A stretch of DNA of 64,000 nt from Arcuatula senhousia (taxonomy: Eukaryota; Mollusca; Bivalvia; Mytilida; Mytilidae), in contig OZ020308.1 of the NCBI GenBank assembly GCA_963971305.1, forward strand, positions 35,741,275 through 35,805,274. The letters run 5' to 3'. How positions within the stretch are numbered: position 1 is the stretch's first letter; the number at the start of each line of letters is the position of its first letter. The notes under the pieces are model-generated. The model had not been told where the DNA came from. It saw only the letters and a program-made list of their open reading frames with translations, and did not search any database. A program made the translations under genes and the position numbers. Of this stretch, positions 1 through 11,424 are shown one piece after another.

Positions 1-437
1 TAGGGCACAAATGACAGCTATTTTAGAATGATTAAGGATATTTGTATTTTAAGCTGTTCAAAATATGTTACGCATTTACTGATCTGAAAAAACATTGTTA
101 TGTGGGTCCAACATCAAGCCTATAGTTTTCTTTTTGTCCAACTGTCTAAAACTCTTGTAAACATTCAAATGACAGAGCAGTTCTAAAGTTTTGTACAGTT
201 CTGTGCAGTATGTCATGTTGTGGATATAAAATTTTTGTGGAAGTTAGTGAAATATGTTTTTGGAAAAACTTTTTATAGTTAATTACAGATTTTTAGAAAC
301 GGAGTTAGTGAACACTAAAGCTATTAAAACTATTGACATTATAGTTCTGAATTTTTAAAAGGTTGCTATGCCATGTATGCAGCATGTCTGGATGTAGATA
401 TTAGAAGATAATAGGAAGGAATTCTTAATATAATTGT
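1..437. other. A+T-rich stretch, no gene seen
   Basis: There is no convincing coding frame, no splice-bounded exon and no clear repeat terminus. It is probably intergenic sequence left of the first tandem element. Confidence 0.5.
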
Positions 438-1360
438 CCCCCGTCGCAACGCGTCGGAGGGACTTAGTAATGGTCTCCGTCCGTCCGTCCGTCACGTTTT
501 TTGTGGGTGCAACTCCTTGGACACTACTTAACGGATGTTGCTGAAACTTTACACAGTGATAGGGTACAATTAGTAGATGATCATCCCATATTTGAAATTT
601 TCAAAATGGTCGCCATTTCCATGGAAACAGGGAAGAAAGGTCAAAATATAGGACATTCAATATCTCGGTTACCTAGGTGCACAGGGTTCTGAAATTTTGT
701 AGGCTGATAGAGCAAAAGGTACTCTATAATAATACGGAAAAAAAATTTGAAGCGATATTTACGGTTTTCGAGTTATTTACGAATTTGTGATTTTTCAGTC
801 CGAAAAATGGGACTTTGTCAAATGTTTTTGTGGGTGCAACTCCTCGGACACTACTGAACCGATGTTGCTGAAACTTTACACACTGATAGGGTACTATTAG
901 TAGGTGATCATCCCATATTTGAAATTTTCAAAATGGCCGTCGTTTCCATGGAAATGGGGAAGAAAGGTCAAAATATAGGACATCCAATATCTTGGTTACC
1001 TAGGTGCACAGGGTTCTGAAATTTTGTAGGCTGATAGAACAAAAGGTACTCTATAATAATACGAAAAAAATTTTGAAACAATATTTACAGTTTTTGAGTT
1101 ATTTACGAATTTGTGATTTTCCGGTTCTAAAAATGGGACTTTGTCATATCAAACATTTTTGTGGGTGCAACTCCCGTGATACTACTGAATGGATGTTGCT
1201 GAAACTTTACACACTGATAGGGTACTGGTAACAGGTGATCATCCCATATTTTGACAACCTATTTCTATCGTTTCTCAGAGAATATATTGCTTGAATTGAC
1301 ATACCACACAACTTTTATGCGGCGGCGGGGGACACATGGCTACGCGTAGCAATCTTGTTT
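438..1360 (+). mobile_element. Tandem-core element with CCGT microsatellite and 3' palindrome (family F1)
   Basis: The element opens with a CG-rich block around CGCAACGCGTCGG and a GTCC microsatellite at about 475-492. Three units of roughly 325-330 bp follow, starting near 504, 830 and 1162; each has the phrase GTGGGTGCAACTCC and then a stretch ending TGATAGGGTAC. The last unit is shortened. The right end carries a GGCGGCGGGGGACAC block and the perfect palindrome GCTACGCGTAGC at 1339-1350. Small open frames here follow the repeat unit and are not genes. A shorter relative with similar ends lies at 27943-28133. Confidence 0.7.
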
Positions 1361-2078
1361 ACCCTAATTGTATTGCCACTACATGTATATTTTAAATGCA
1401 AAACAACCAAACATCAATGACTATTGAGAATTGCTGTCATACCTTGTGCATGAATAGGTACTCCTGACAAAAAGAGATAAAAGTATTGGGATGTATGTAG
1501 GATTGCATTTAATTTTATTTTTTGAAATAATATTATAGTTTAAGGTAATATTGTTGGTGCAGTTAAATTTCTAAATGGATTTTCATAAACTTTTATGCTA
1601 TAGATGTATAGTTTTGCTTTCATAAAATGAGTTTATGCAATTACTCAAATCAGGTGCGAATCTAAGGAAAGGGCTTTAATGCCCCATTAAATTGACGATA
1701 ATTATTTCTTGCATAAAATCCATGTAAAAAAAACACTATAACAAATTAAGTGCTTTGTTTCCCTCCTCAAAATTCTGTTTTACTCCCCCTCCCCTAAAAC
1801 TCAAATCCTTATTTATTTTTTGTTTGTAACTATGATTTTATGTATGCATGTATTTATTATATTTGAACAGGTCTCAAGTTTTACAGAAAAGCTGTGATGT
1901 TTATATTTATATCATTCCATCCATTTTTTGTTCTACTTTTATTGAATTTTTATACATGATGTAGTTGTTGAATTAGTTGTTATTAAGTAGAATAAATTAT
2001 ATATTTTTTAATCTTTTTTTTATTATAAATTTCTCAAATTCATCCAAAAAAAATCTATCATTATCTCCATAAAAAATG
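1361..2078. other. A+T-rich intergenic stretch
   Basis: No gene or complete element is visible. A poly-T/poly-A rich segment lies at about 1990-2050. Confidence 0.5.
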
Positions 2079-2080
2079 TA

Positions 2081-2259
2081 CAGTCAAACCTGTTTTAAGA
2101 GGTCACCCTTGGGACGTGAAAAAAGTGGCCACTTGAGACAGGTGACTGCTTAATTCAGGTTCATTTTTGTTGATTTCATCATAGAAAGGGACAAAAATAT
2201 GTGGCTGTAAAAGACAGGTGATTGCTTAATAGAGGTGGCTGCTGAGGCAGGTTTGACTG
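2081..2259. mobile_element. Small TA-flanked MITE, pogo/Tigger-like ends
   Basis: The 179-bp element begins CAGTCAAACCTG and ends with the inverted copy CAGGTTTGACTG. It is flanked by TA on both sides (2079-2080 and 2260-2261). The ends and the TA target resemble non-autonomous Tc1/mariner-superfamily (pogo/Tigger) elements. It has no coding capacity. Confidence 0.75.
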
Positions 2260-2913
2260 TATTTATATGTCAGAATGGGGGAAAAACAGGCCATGATCAG
2301 TTGACACCCAAGAAACAAACATTAAAAAGAACACGAGAGTTTAGTCTGGTTTTGCCTTAAGGATGTATTCTGGTCAGGTTTCGGGTCTCGTGAAATCTCG
2401 TTTGGAAATAACTTTAAAAAAATTCAAAATTTATGAACAATGGCAATGAATTTTTTAAATATTTGTATACCATAAAATTGTGTACAAAAATTATGAATTT
2501 TTAACAAGTAGTTTTGGAGTAATCGCTATTTAAAAACTTAGGCCCTAAATTGCTGGTGAGTTCAGGTTAGATTTTCTGAAAATAGGGGTTGGGGTGGAAA
2601 AAGTCGTCTCATGAAAAAAACATTCACTAGTCATTCATTTTTGCTTCTTAAAACATTTGATTAGATATTTTTGCAATAAGAAACCACAAAACATATAAAG
2701 TTTTAACCATCAGCTGCAATAAAATTGAGAAAATCAGCATTTTAGGGAAAATTGGAACGGCAAAAAATGCCCCTAAAATACATGTAAATGGGACAAAACT
2801 TTCTTATATCCACACGTACAAATGATTTTTGTTAGTTTGATATATTCATTTTTACCAGATACAACTTATCAGAAAGTATAAGAAAAAGTTTAATACTCTA
2901 AGTTGAAATTTTT

Positions 2914-5235
2914 GCGGAATATTTTAGTGACCTGTATAATGGATCGGTAAATGACAGTTTTGACAATGAAATTAAACAAAGAGTAGATTCGACTTATATT
3001 GAACTTAAGAACTCTGATGTTGATAGTGATCTGATGTTAGATGGTGGTGCCATAACTGAATCTGAAGTTAATAGATTTATTAAGGACTTAAAACGACGGA
3101 AAGCTGGAGGATATGACCGTATCCAATACGAACATTTTATACATGGCCGGGGTCCGGTAGTGCGTTTTTTAACGTATTTATTTAACACTATTGTACGAAA
3201 TGGTCGTATTCCGAAGTCCTGGAAAAACGGGTTCATAGTACCACTTTTCAAAGGCAATGGTAAACCTAAGAATTCCCCAGACAGTTACCGTCCAATAAGC
3301 TTGTTGTCATGTACATTGAATTTGTTCGAACAAATACTTAAGTCACGCTTGGAAAGTGTTATTTCCGATCATCATACATTCCCAAACCCTCAACAGCAAG
3401 GATTCCAGAAAGGTCTCAGCTGCCTTACAGCTTCTTTTAACCTTCATGAAACTCTGTATTATAATCTTGAATTGACAAATAATGTATATGTTGCTTTTTT
3501 AGATAGTAGAAAAGCTTTTGACACTGTATGGCGTAGGGGATTAATGTATAAACTTAACAAATTAGGTGTTAAAGGTAAATTGTGGAGGATCATTGATGAC
3601 TGTCATATTGATACTAATAGTGCTATTGTTGTAAATCAAACCCAATCATGTTTCTTCCCTGTTTTTGAAGGTGTAAGACAAGGTGGTGTTTTGTCCGGTA
3701 TGTTGTACTTAGTCTTTATTAACGATTTATTGTATGATTTAGAACTTTCAAATTCTAATACCGGTATTCTTGATATTACCAGTTGTGCCCCTTCTCTTGC
3801 AGATGATATATCATGCATCGGTAATAACCCGGCTACTATCCAACGTATGCTCGATGTGTGCTATACTTACTCTTTAAAATGGCATTTCAAGTTTAGTGCG
3901 AGTAAATCGTCTATTGTTCGTTTTTCAATGAATACTAGAAACCCTCCTACAGACTACACTTGGAAAATAGGTGATGATGTCGTACCAGTTGTTCAAAACC
4001 AAACCCATTTAGGAATTGAACTGAATGCACATTTCAAATCACATGAAAGAACTTCTAACTGTTGTCGAAAAGCTAGAAACTGTTACTTTGCGATAAAAGG
4101 AATATCATCTGAGAGGACTAATCCAAGTGTCTTGGTTAAACTGTATCATTCCGTAATTTTACCGTCTTTACTTTATGGCTGTGAAATGTGGACTAATTTA
4201 AAATCTGCAGACTTAGCTTCTTTAAACGTGTTTCAACACTTTATTGTCAAAGACATTCTGGGATTAAAACGTCAAACCCGTTCCGATATGTGCGAGAGCA
4301 TCATTGGTCTACATCCTATAATAAGTCAGATTGATAAAAGAAAGCTGTTCTTTTTACAAAAACTTTGTTCTTTAGAATGTAACAATTTATCTAAAAACAT
4401 TTTTCTTACGAGATTATTTTTGTATCTAAACCAACCGTTCGAAAAACAATTGGGATTTATTCCAGACATTATCAGTATTTTGTGTCGTTATGGACTAGAT
4501 GAATATCTTTCTAATTTTTTAAATGACGGTTATTTTCCTGTGAAACACGCCTGGAAAAAGATAGTTACGACAAAAATTAAAGAAGTGCAGTCAGAAGATT
4601 GGGAACAACGCACAAGAAACCAAATGGACTTCTCTCGATTTCGAAACATTCATACCTCTGTTAAGTTTGCGGATTACTGGGCTTCAGCCAAAACCTTCCA
4701 TGAAATAAGGACTTCTTATTTTATAACGAAACTATTATGTGATACACCCGAACTTTCTGAACAGTCCTGTCTTATATGCAATTGTTTGTTTCGAGATCTA
4801 TTTTTGCATATTTCATGTAGTTGCACTAGTACTAGCGATTTACGCGATGTATGGTCCGATATTGTTATCGAAAACTTTGATGTGTCACTGTACCAAGAAC
4901 TCTCTTACTACTGTGAAGAAGATTTGTACCAAGTTCTACTTGGAAAACGACCAAACACAGAATTAGAGGACTGTGAATTTGTTACATTCAGAAAACTTTG
5001 TCATACTCATTTAGTTCAATGCTCAGTCAGATATAGCCGGCTTGTTACGATGCATGATATACATGCATAACCCATTGCACCTAATTGTGTCAAATCTTTA
5101 TTTATGTATATAGTTATACTGCTTCTAAAAATAGTGTAATATACATGTTGCATTGTATTTATTGATGTTTATGTTTATATAAAATGTTCATTGTAATCTC
5201 ATTTTTGAGGAATTAAAGAAATGAATGAATGAGCA
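2914..5235 (+). mobile_element. 5'-truncated non-LTR retrotransposon (LINE)
   Basis: Coding similarity begins near 2914, in the linker before the reverse-transcriptase core (residues AEYFSDLYN). The endonuclease half is therefore missing, as expected for 5' truncation during target-primed reverse transcription. The open frame ends at 5070. A 3' UTR of about 150 bp follows and closes with a short GAAT-type tail near 5215-5234. The unbroken frame suggests a fairly recent insertion. The clade is not assigned. Confidence 0.8.
3034..5070 (+). CDS. LINE reverse transcriptase, C-terminal part of ORF2
   Basis: The frame encodes 678 residues from the first ATG, but it stays open upstream to about 2902, so the ATG is arbitrary. 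The reverse-transcriptase core spans about residues 20-300: PLFKGNGKPKNSPDSYRPIS near 70-89, motif A FLDSRKAFDTVW at 155-166 (catalytic Asp157), motif B RQGGVLSG at 215-222, and motif C LADD at 255-258, where most relatives have YADD or FADD. A thumb/connection region follows (YGCEMWTNL). A Cys/His cluster of the form CxxC...HxxxxC lies near 579-598. No endonuclease domain is present, so this copy cannot be autonomous. The upstream half of the protein is lost rather than mutated. Confidence 0.85.
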   Translation: MLDGGAITESEVNRFIKDLKRRKAGGYDRIQYEHFIHGRGPVVRFLTYLFNTIVRNGRIPKSWKNGFIVPLFKGNGKPKNSPDSYRPISLLSCTLNLFEQILKSRLESVISDHHTFPNPQQQGFQKGLSCLTASFNLHETLYYNLELTNNVYVAFLDSRKAFDTVWRRGLMYKLNKLGVKGKLWRIIDDCHIDTNSAIVVNQTQSCFFPVFEGVRQGGVLSGMLYLVFINDLLYDLELSNSNTGILDITSCAPSLADDISCIGNNPATIQRMLDVCYTYSLKWHFKFSASKSSIVRFSMNTRNPPTDYTWKIGDDVVPVVQNQTHLGIELNAHFKSHERTSNCCRKARNCYFAIKGISSERTNPSVLVKLYHSVILPSLLYGCEMWTNLKSADLASLNVFQHFIVKDILGLKRQTRSDMCESIIGLHPIISQIDKRKLFFLQKLCSLECNNLSKNIFLTRLFLYLNQPFEKQLGFIPDIISILCRYGLDEYLSNFLNDGYFPVKHAWKKIVTTKIKEVQSEDWEQRTRNQMDFSRFRNIHTSVKFADYWASAKTFHEIRTSYFITKLLCDTPELSEQSCLICNCLFRDLFLHISCSCTSTSDLRDVWSDIVIENFDVSLYQELSYYCEEDLYQVLLGKRPNTELEDCEFVTFRKLCHTHLVQCSVRYSRLVTMHDIHA

Positions 5236-5370
5236 AAGAAAAATGCACAGCAACCTATGAATTTTTCTTCATATCATTGCCCTTTTAGGGTCATAACATT
5301 GCAAAAATCAAGGTTAGAAAAAAAGTTTAATACTTTAAAATTTTGGCTCCTGACCAGAGTACATCCTTAA

Positions 5371-5765
5371 TTCACATTGCTGATTGTGGTTTCGTTGTTT
5401 TTGTATATTTTTGTTTGTTTTGTTGTGATGATTTTATGTCTACTGGTTTTGTCTTTTCGGATATTTGATTGCCCTTTTGATACATTTTTGCTTCTTTGAA
5501 ATTTACAATTGTAATCATATCAAAACAAAAGTGAAACTAGGTGGTCAGGAAGGGTAAGCAGTGACATAGAACTCCATTGGTGGATCCAGAGGGCGATCTC
5601 ATCATTACAATGATTTTCAGTTGGATACACAAGGAAACCTGTCTTCAATGAAGTCAGAGGGCTTTAAAGCAGAAAAAGACTGACGGGGGAGTTTAACGTT
5701 GTGCCTAAACCTAGATATAGGTCTGCAGCAAGGTTAAGCAAAGAAGATATAAAAAAAAAAAAAAT
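5371..5765. repeat. Intergenic stretch with a dispersed 140-bp repeat
   Basis: The segment at about 5383-5500 (GATTGTGGTTTCGTTG through TTTTGCTTCTTTG) has diverged relatives at about 34790-34940 and 38955-39080. No gene is seen. Confidence 0.5.
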
Positions 5766-6480
5766 TAATTTTTATACCCCATGCAAGGAAGAAGGGTACA
5801 ATATTTTTGACTAGTCTTTCTGTCCATCAGTCCATCTGTCTATGGTCACAGTTTGTGGATGCAACTCTTCTGAAACCACTCGTCAGAATTTAAAGAAACT
5901 TGGTATGCAAGAAGAGCACAATATGTAGTTGTGCATGTTACCAGGAATTTTTAATCCGCAAATTTTCATGGGAGCTATTACCCTTTTTGACTTAGAAATT
6001 TGCCAAAAATACTGATTCATCATCTTGTGGATGTAACTCCTCTGAAACTTGGTGTGCAAGAAGTACACTCTATATTAATGAGCATGTTACCAAGAATTTG
6101 TAATCTGCAAATTTTTGTGGGAGTTATGGCCTTTCAGACTTAGAAATTAAAATCCTGATTCAACATCTTGTGCACCCAGCTCCTCTGAAACTACCCTACT
6201 TAACAGAATTTTATGAAATGTGGTGTGCAAGAAGTACATCCAATGTAGATATGCATATTGCCAGGATTTTTTTATCTGCAAAATTTTGTGGGAGTTATGG
6301 CCCTTTGGACTTAGAAATTTGCTGAAAATTTGTTGTGGATGCAATTCCTCTGAAACTACTTAACAGAATTAAATGAAACTTGGTATGCAAGAAGTATAAC
6401 ATATGTACTTGTGTTTGTTATCACAATTTTTTCTCTCACAAAAAATGATGTGCTCAAAGTTGATTTTTAAGGTCAAATAG
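5766..6480. repeat. Tandem-repeat element, about 160-bp units (family F2)
   Basis: Four diverged units each contain a phrase like ACTTGGTATGCAAGAAGTA (near 5897, 6048, 6217 and 6378) followed by ATGGGAGTTATGGCC-like text. The unit spacing is 150-170 bp. The left edge has a CTGTCCATCAGTCCATCTGT stretch, like the microsatellite lead-in of other families here. No clear right terminus was found. Confidence 0.6.
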
Positions 6481-8340
6481 CAGAATGCCTGGGGTATGTG
6501 GGTGTGCTAACTAAGGTTCTTTCATCGATTTTATGGATTCCACATATTGCTTTATGTAATCAATGTAAAAATAAAACTATGTTGGATTCCTTTTTTTTTT
6601 GTCTTTCAGAAAGCCACTTAAACCACAAATAATTATGAAATCACAGTAGTCAATTTTCAACATTACAGTTCAGTTGTTAAAAAATTTGAAACAGTTTTTT
6701 CAGCAACTACTCATCACAGGGACTCTTGATATTTAGTAACCAGTATATGACTTTAGTATAAGATCCTTTATTGCTTCTACCAAAATTAGGGCTGTCAGAT
6801 ATCTACTTCTTGTTTACCAACTAATTCAATTTGGGTGTAGTAGGGGTACATATACTGAGTTAGCAGTGGTTCACAGTTTTTTTTTATTGACATTGAAACC
6901 CCCACTTTCGTACTACTGCTGCTTGACCATGTTCCCAGAAGTTCATAATCATTTGTTTTCCAAAACTTTACCTTTACATTGAATAAAGCAGACCCTATTT
7001 CCTGGCTAGTGTCCAATGAAACAGGTCTTGGTATGGTTAGTTATTGCTTTACTCCCAAACAAGCATGTTTCAAGAAGATGAACATGGAAGGAGTGACAAA
7101 ATGAAGATGAAGTGATAAATGGGTTGGCGACACAAGGACAATTGGAAAGAGTTTTGACTCCACTGAAAACAGAGGAGGAATGTGTCAATAAAGTTGGGCC
7201 ATTTAGCCTTCTTGCAGGAGATCCTGCAGGTCCCACTCTTACCAAAAAACCTGAAACTGTGTTCATGTACATGTAAGGAATGTGAAATTTTTAACCCATT
7301 TTGCACCACTATGGTTTGAGGTCAGGATTACTGTATTATGGCCTGATGACCATGGAAACACAATTGACAGGAATCTCTCACAATCTGGCACTGTCCCACA
7401 TCCCTATTGCTCTTGATTGTCATACTTGTAAAATTAACAACAAGAAAACTGTTTTATGAAATCAAAATAATTGATCTATAGGAAAGTTCTGATTTGGGCC
7501 TACAAGGACTTGTAAAAAGGTCTAAAGTAATGAACAGAATATAGATAATGTTGTAAATGTTCCTGACAAAAGAACAACTTATTTCAAAAATAATATTTAT
7601 TATAATCATAACTATATAAAGTATAAATATAAATAAAATATTAATGATTGTAAACCTGGCGAAACAAGGAAGAATAACAAATTGACAGTGAATATGTGAA
7701 AAAAAACACAAAATCATATTGTAAATCATTTTACAGATTTGATTTAAAGTACTAGTATCTCCATAGAATGAAATAAGTAAAAGGTAAATATAATTTTAGA
7801 CAAAAACATTATGGAAGAAAAATCAAATAATTGGTTCTCAATGCAATTAATGATTTAATTAAATTATGCTCCCTGTATGCTCAATTTGACTTTTTGTGCA
7901 CCAAAAATATGCCCCGAAAAGTTCTCTATCCTAACTTGGTCCATTCAATCAATACACATTGATAAAGACAAGAAAAAAACAAAACATAAAGCAAATACCT
8001 GTAACACAAAAATGGTCTAAAACAAGAAATATGTTGAGAAGAATAGAAACAATTGTTTAAAAAAATCTGCATAAGAAAATATATTTTTTTCAATACCCAG
8101 GCTAACTAAAATACAATTATCCTTATAGACTCTACCAATATAACCCTAAAAAGTATTAAGTATTCACCACTGATATGCACAAAATAAACCCACTACAACA
8201 TCCCAATTAAATCTGACATGATCTCCTGAACATGCATTACAAACTGCCCTGCTTAAGTAAAAGTGCCCATTTTGACTAGATTTGTTAGCAGAAAAACATT
8301 ACTATCAAACTAATGAAATAAACACTAAATAAAGGATGTA
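6481..8340. other. Intergenic stretch; one unexplained open segment
   Basis: Mostly A+T-rich sequence without recognisable genes. On the plus strand, 7100-7276 reads open and has a protein-like composition ending ...PETVFMYM-stop. I recognise no family and cannot place splice sites with confidence. It could be a relic exon or chance. Confidence 0.4.
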
Positions 8341-9300
8341 CAGTTAGCTTTTCACATGATTTTTCATTCATTAAATACAATATTCCAATGAATTATGTCT
8401 CAGTATTTGAGATTGTTCCCTTTTACATATAATTTAAAGTTTTCTTTTCAAGTAAAATTCTACTCAGTCATGGAATGTTCCATTATAAAGATGTGGTTTT
8501 AAGTTATTCTCTTAGATGAACTATCACCCAGTTTTGGAGTGTTCCAGTTTAATGTTGATAAACTGTTTGGTCCTGTGTCTCTAATGATTATCTACTCACT
8601 AAAGGAACATTCCATTCTAAAAAAAATGAAATGTTCCATTTTACATTTGATTAACAATTATTTGTTAACATGAATTTCTACTCAGTATATATGGAACATT
8701 CTATTTTTCATTTGATTAACAGTTATATTCTCAAATGAATTACAACTCAGACTTGGAATGTTCTATTTTCAGTTTGATGATGTGTTCACATGATTTCACA
8801 TTATTTTCACTTTTGGTACATTCCATTTGAGCAAGCAATTTAAAATTATCCTTTCAAATGTTTTCCTACTCCATTTTGCGTTTAACGTACGTCCCTGCAG
8901 ACCTATATATATAAGTATAGCCACAAGTTAAACCCCTCCAGTCATTTTGCATTTGATCAACAGTTATAAATTTGTTCACATGAATTTCCGTTTTGTAATG
9001 GAACATTATATTTTACATGTAATTAACAGTTGTCTTAACAAGTGAAATTCAACTCACATATCATGCATATGGAACATTCCAGTTGAGCATGAAATAAACA
9101 GTTATCTTTTAACAACATGATTTTCAACTCAGTATTAAAATGTTCCATTTTACATTTGATCAACAGTTTTAAATGTATTCACTTGATTTTCCACTCAGAA
9201 CATTCTATATAATGTAATTAACTATTAAATTTTCAATTTTACATTTGATACACAGTTATTTGTTCACATGAAAGAATTTCAACTCATCTATTTTTTATAC
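8340..9300. repeat. Degenerate minisatellite, roughly 90-110-bp units
   Basis: About ten diverged units repeat the words TGGAATGTTCCATTTTACAT, TTGATTAACAGTTAT and CACATGAATTTCAACTCAG in the same order. The units are too diverged for a young satellite. No open frame follows them. It lies between the LINE region and the PhnD-like gene. Confidence 0.65.
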
Positions 9301-9479
9301 ATTTTGATTAAAGGTATAGCCTTTAATGAAAATTTACCAAAAATAAACATAATTTGCCAGCAAATCAAACTAAACAAAAATCTTACTAGGTGGCTAAAAA
9401 ATCAAAGCTGGGGGTTATGAGAATCTAGGATATTTTTGTATTGGCCTTACCATATAAAAATGGGTCAAAGACAGAAATG

Positions 9480-10050
9480 GCCGGAATTTCTTTAACAAGA
9501 AGTAGGTGAGCGACAGACCTGAAATCACATCCCACGTTATGGGAGCCCTTGTTGATGCTGCATACCAAATATCAAGAGGCTGTGATTAGTAGTTGCTAAG
9601 AAAACTGTTACGAAAATTTTCTACTATTGGACATTATTGTCAAAAATTAACTACGTCGGTAAACAGGAAGTTAGTGAGCGACAGACCTGAAATCACATCC
9701 CATGTTATGGGACCTCACCCTGATGCTGTATACCAAATATCAAGTGGCTGTGATTTATAGTTGCTGAGAAAACTGTAACGAAAATTTTCTACTATTGGAC
9801 ATTATTGTCAAAAATTAATTAAGTCGGTAAACAGGAAGTAGGTGAGCGACAGACATGAAATCGCATCCCATGTTATGGAACCCCACCCTGATGCTGTATA
9901 CCAAATATCAAGTGGCTGTGATTAGTAGTTGCTGAGAAAACTGTTACGAAAATTTCTTCCCCGCCCCAATGACGCGCGCCGCCGCCCGCCCGCCCGCCTG
10001 ACATTCACCATTTAATAACCCGGATTTTTCACTCTGTGAAATCTGGCTTT
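9480..10050. mobile_element. Tandem-core element, about 167-bp units, 3' hairpin (family F3)
   Basis: Three units start near 9487, 9658 and 9832, each containing GTGAGCGACAGACCTGAAAT and CACCCTGATGCTGTATACCA. They run into a GCCGCCCGCCCGCCC microsatellite at about 9980-9998. The end is an imperfect hairpin around TTTTTCACTCTGTGAAATC at 10023-10043. Partial relatives lie at 10190-10335 and 27780-28165. Confidence 0.65.
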
Positions 10051-10189
10051 TGATAAACAATAGTCCTTAAGGAATCAAGTCAACAAAATGTCTATACCCA
10101 CCACTCACACGAGTGATTATTTCTTAATATCTAAAAAAAAATGTCTAGAATTCAAAACGACAGAAAGTATAACACTTGAAATTGAACTT

Positions 10190-10335
10190 TCGGACCCCAC
10201 CCTGATGCTGTATACCAAATATCAAATGACTGTGAATAGAAGGTGCTTAGAAAACTGTTAAGAAATTTCTTCATAGCCCTCTGCCCGTCAGCCAGCCTGA
10301 CGACTTAATTTTTCACTTCGTGAAATACAGCCAAT
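10190..10335. repeat. Partial copy of family F3
   Basis: It holds part of one unit (CCACCCTGATGCTGTATACC, CTGTTAAGAAATTTCTTC). It ends with TTTTTCACTTCGTGAAA, the same kind of terminal hairpin as in the larger copy to its left. Confidence 0.55.
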
Positions 10336-10727
10336 AAAATTGAAAATTTCTAAATACTTTTGAAAAGTTTTTAATATACTTCAGAGAAAATATTAAAGAA
10401 AAAAATTATATATGCCCTTAAGTAGGCGGGAGGTAACTTCTTAATTCAGATTTAAGGAATGTGTTTTAAAAGTTAACAAATGTTTCAGCCAACACTGTTT
10501 TCAAGATTATGAGTAAGATCCTTTGCAGTTAAATTGTGGTAAAAAAGAATAGTACTGTCCAATTTTTTTTAACAGACCAATCTTGTCATGTGTTTTTTTA
10601 AACAACCTCTAGTCAAATAGATGAAACATACTTGCTTTGGATAGACAATGAAATAAATATTTATTGTAAGATTATTTTTGAAATGTTTAACAAACACAGT
10701 GGTACAAACATTGACAAATGAAAAGCC

Positions 10728-10965
10728 AAATATTAATTAAGCTTAACAAATACTCCATCAAAAATATCTATTATACCTCTATTTCATAATAAATAACCAC
10801 ATTTGTTCAAATATAATACATCTTTGGCCTTTAAAAACCAAATATTAAGATTATTCAAAATACTCCATCAAAAAATCTTAATACCTCTATTTCATAATAA
10901 AACACATTAATGTTCAAATATAATACACCTTTGGTATACATGGAATATGACCATCTTTATTATTC
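10728..10965. repeat. Direct duplication of about 118 bp
   Basis: Two adjacent copies share AAATACTCCATCAAAAA, ACCTCTATTTCATAATAAA and TTCAAATATAATACA in the same order. There is no coding potential. Confidence 0.6.
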
Positions 10966-11424
10966 AAACTGTAAACTGGCAAATTTTCCCAGTATTTTCT
11001 TTTTCTTGTTAACATTGCTAGTATGAAAATTAAATGGCCCAATACCATATTAGCTGGGTTTTTTTCATGGGTATCTAATTTTCGCTTTTTTGTGGTAATT
11101 TGCAGTTCGTGAAAATATAAACCCGTAAAAATTTAATCCTGTAATTAGTATATGTAGGGTTAATACTCATATATAAGTTATTGATAAAATTGAATTCCGC
11201 AAAAAAAAATCTTTAATTTTTTCAGATATCCACGAACTTTAGCTCCTGTAAAAAAATATTAAAACTTATACCATATATTTGTCTTCCTTTGGAGTCTATG
11301 GACAATTACACTACAGTGTGAATTCAAATCCAGTCGTCCTACCGCAAATAAAAGATGGTGCAAAAATTTCCAGGTTTACCGTATATACTAGAAAATGTAG
11401 GTAACAGAATTCCAACAATGAACA

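Larger units (their letters stand above)
2361..5366. mobile_element. TTAA-flanked inverted-repeat element interrupted by a LINE
   Basis: The left end reads GGATGTATTCTGGTCAGG and the right end is its near-perfect inverse, CCTGACCAGAGTACATCC. Both are flanked by TTAA (2357-2360 and 5367-5370). TTAA targets are typical of piggyBac-superfamily insertions, though no transposase is seen. About 2.3 kb of the interior is a LINE inserted later, so the original element was only about 0.7 kb. Confidence 0.65.

Noticed and set aside
501..1231. Small frames of 63 and 75 codons
   Set aside because: They repeat with the 325-bp tandem unit of family F1 and are not conserved as proteins.
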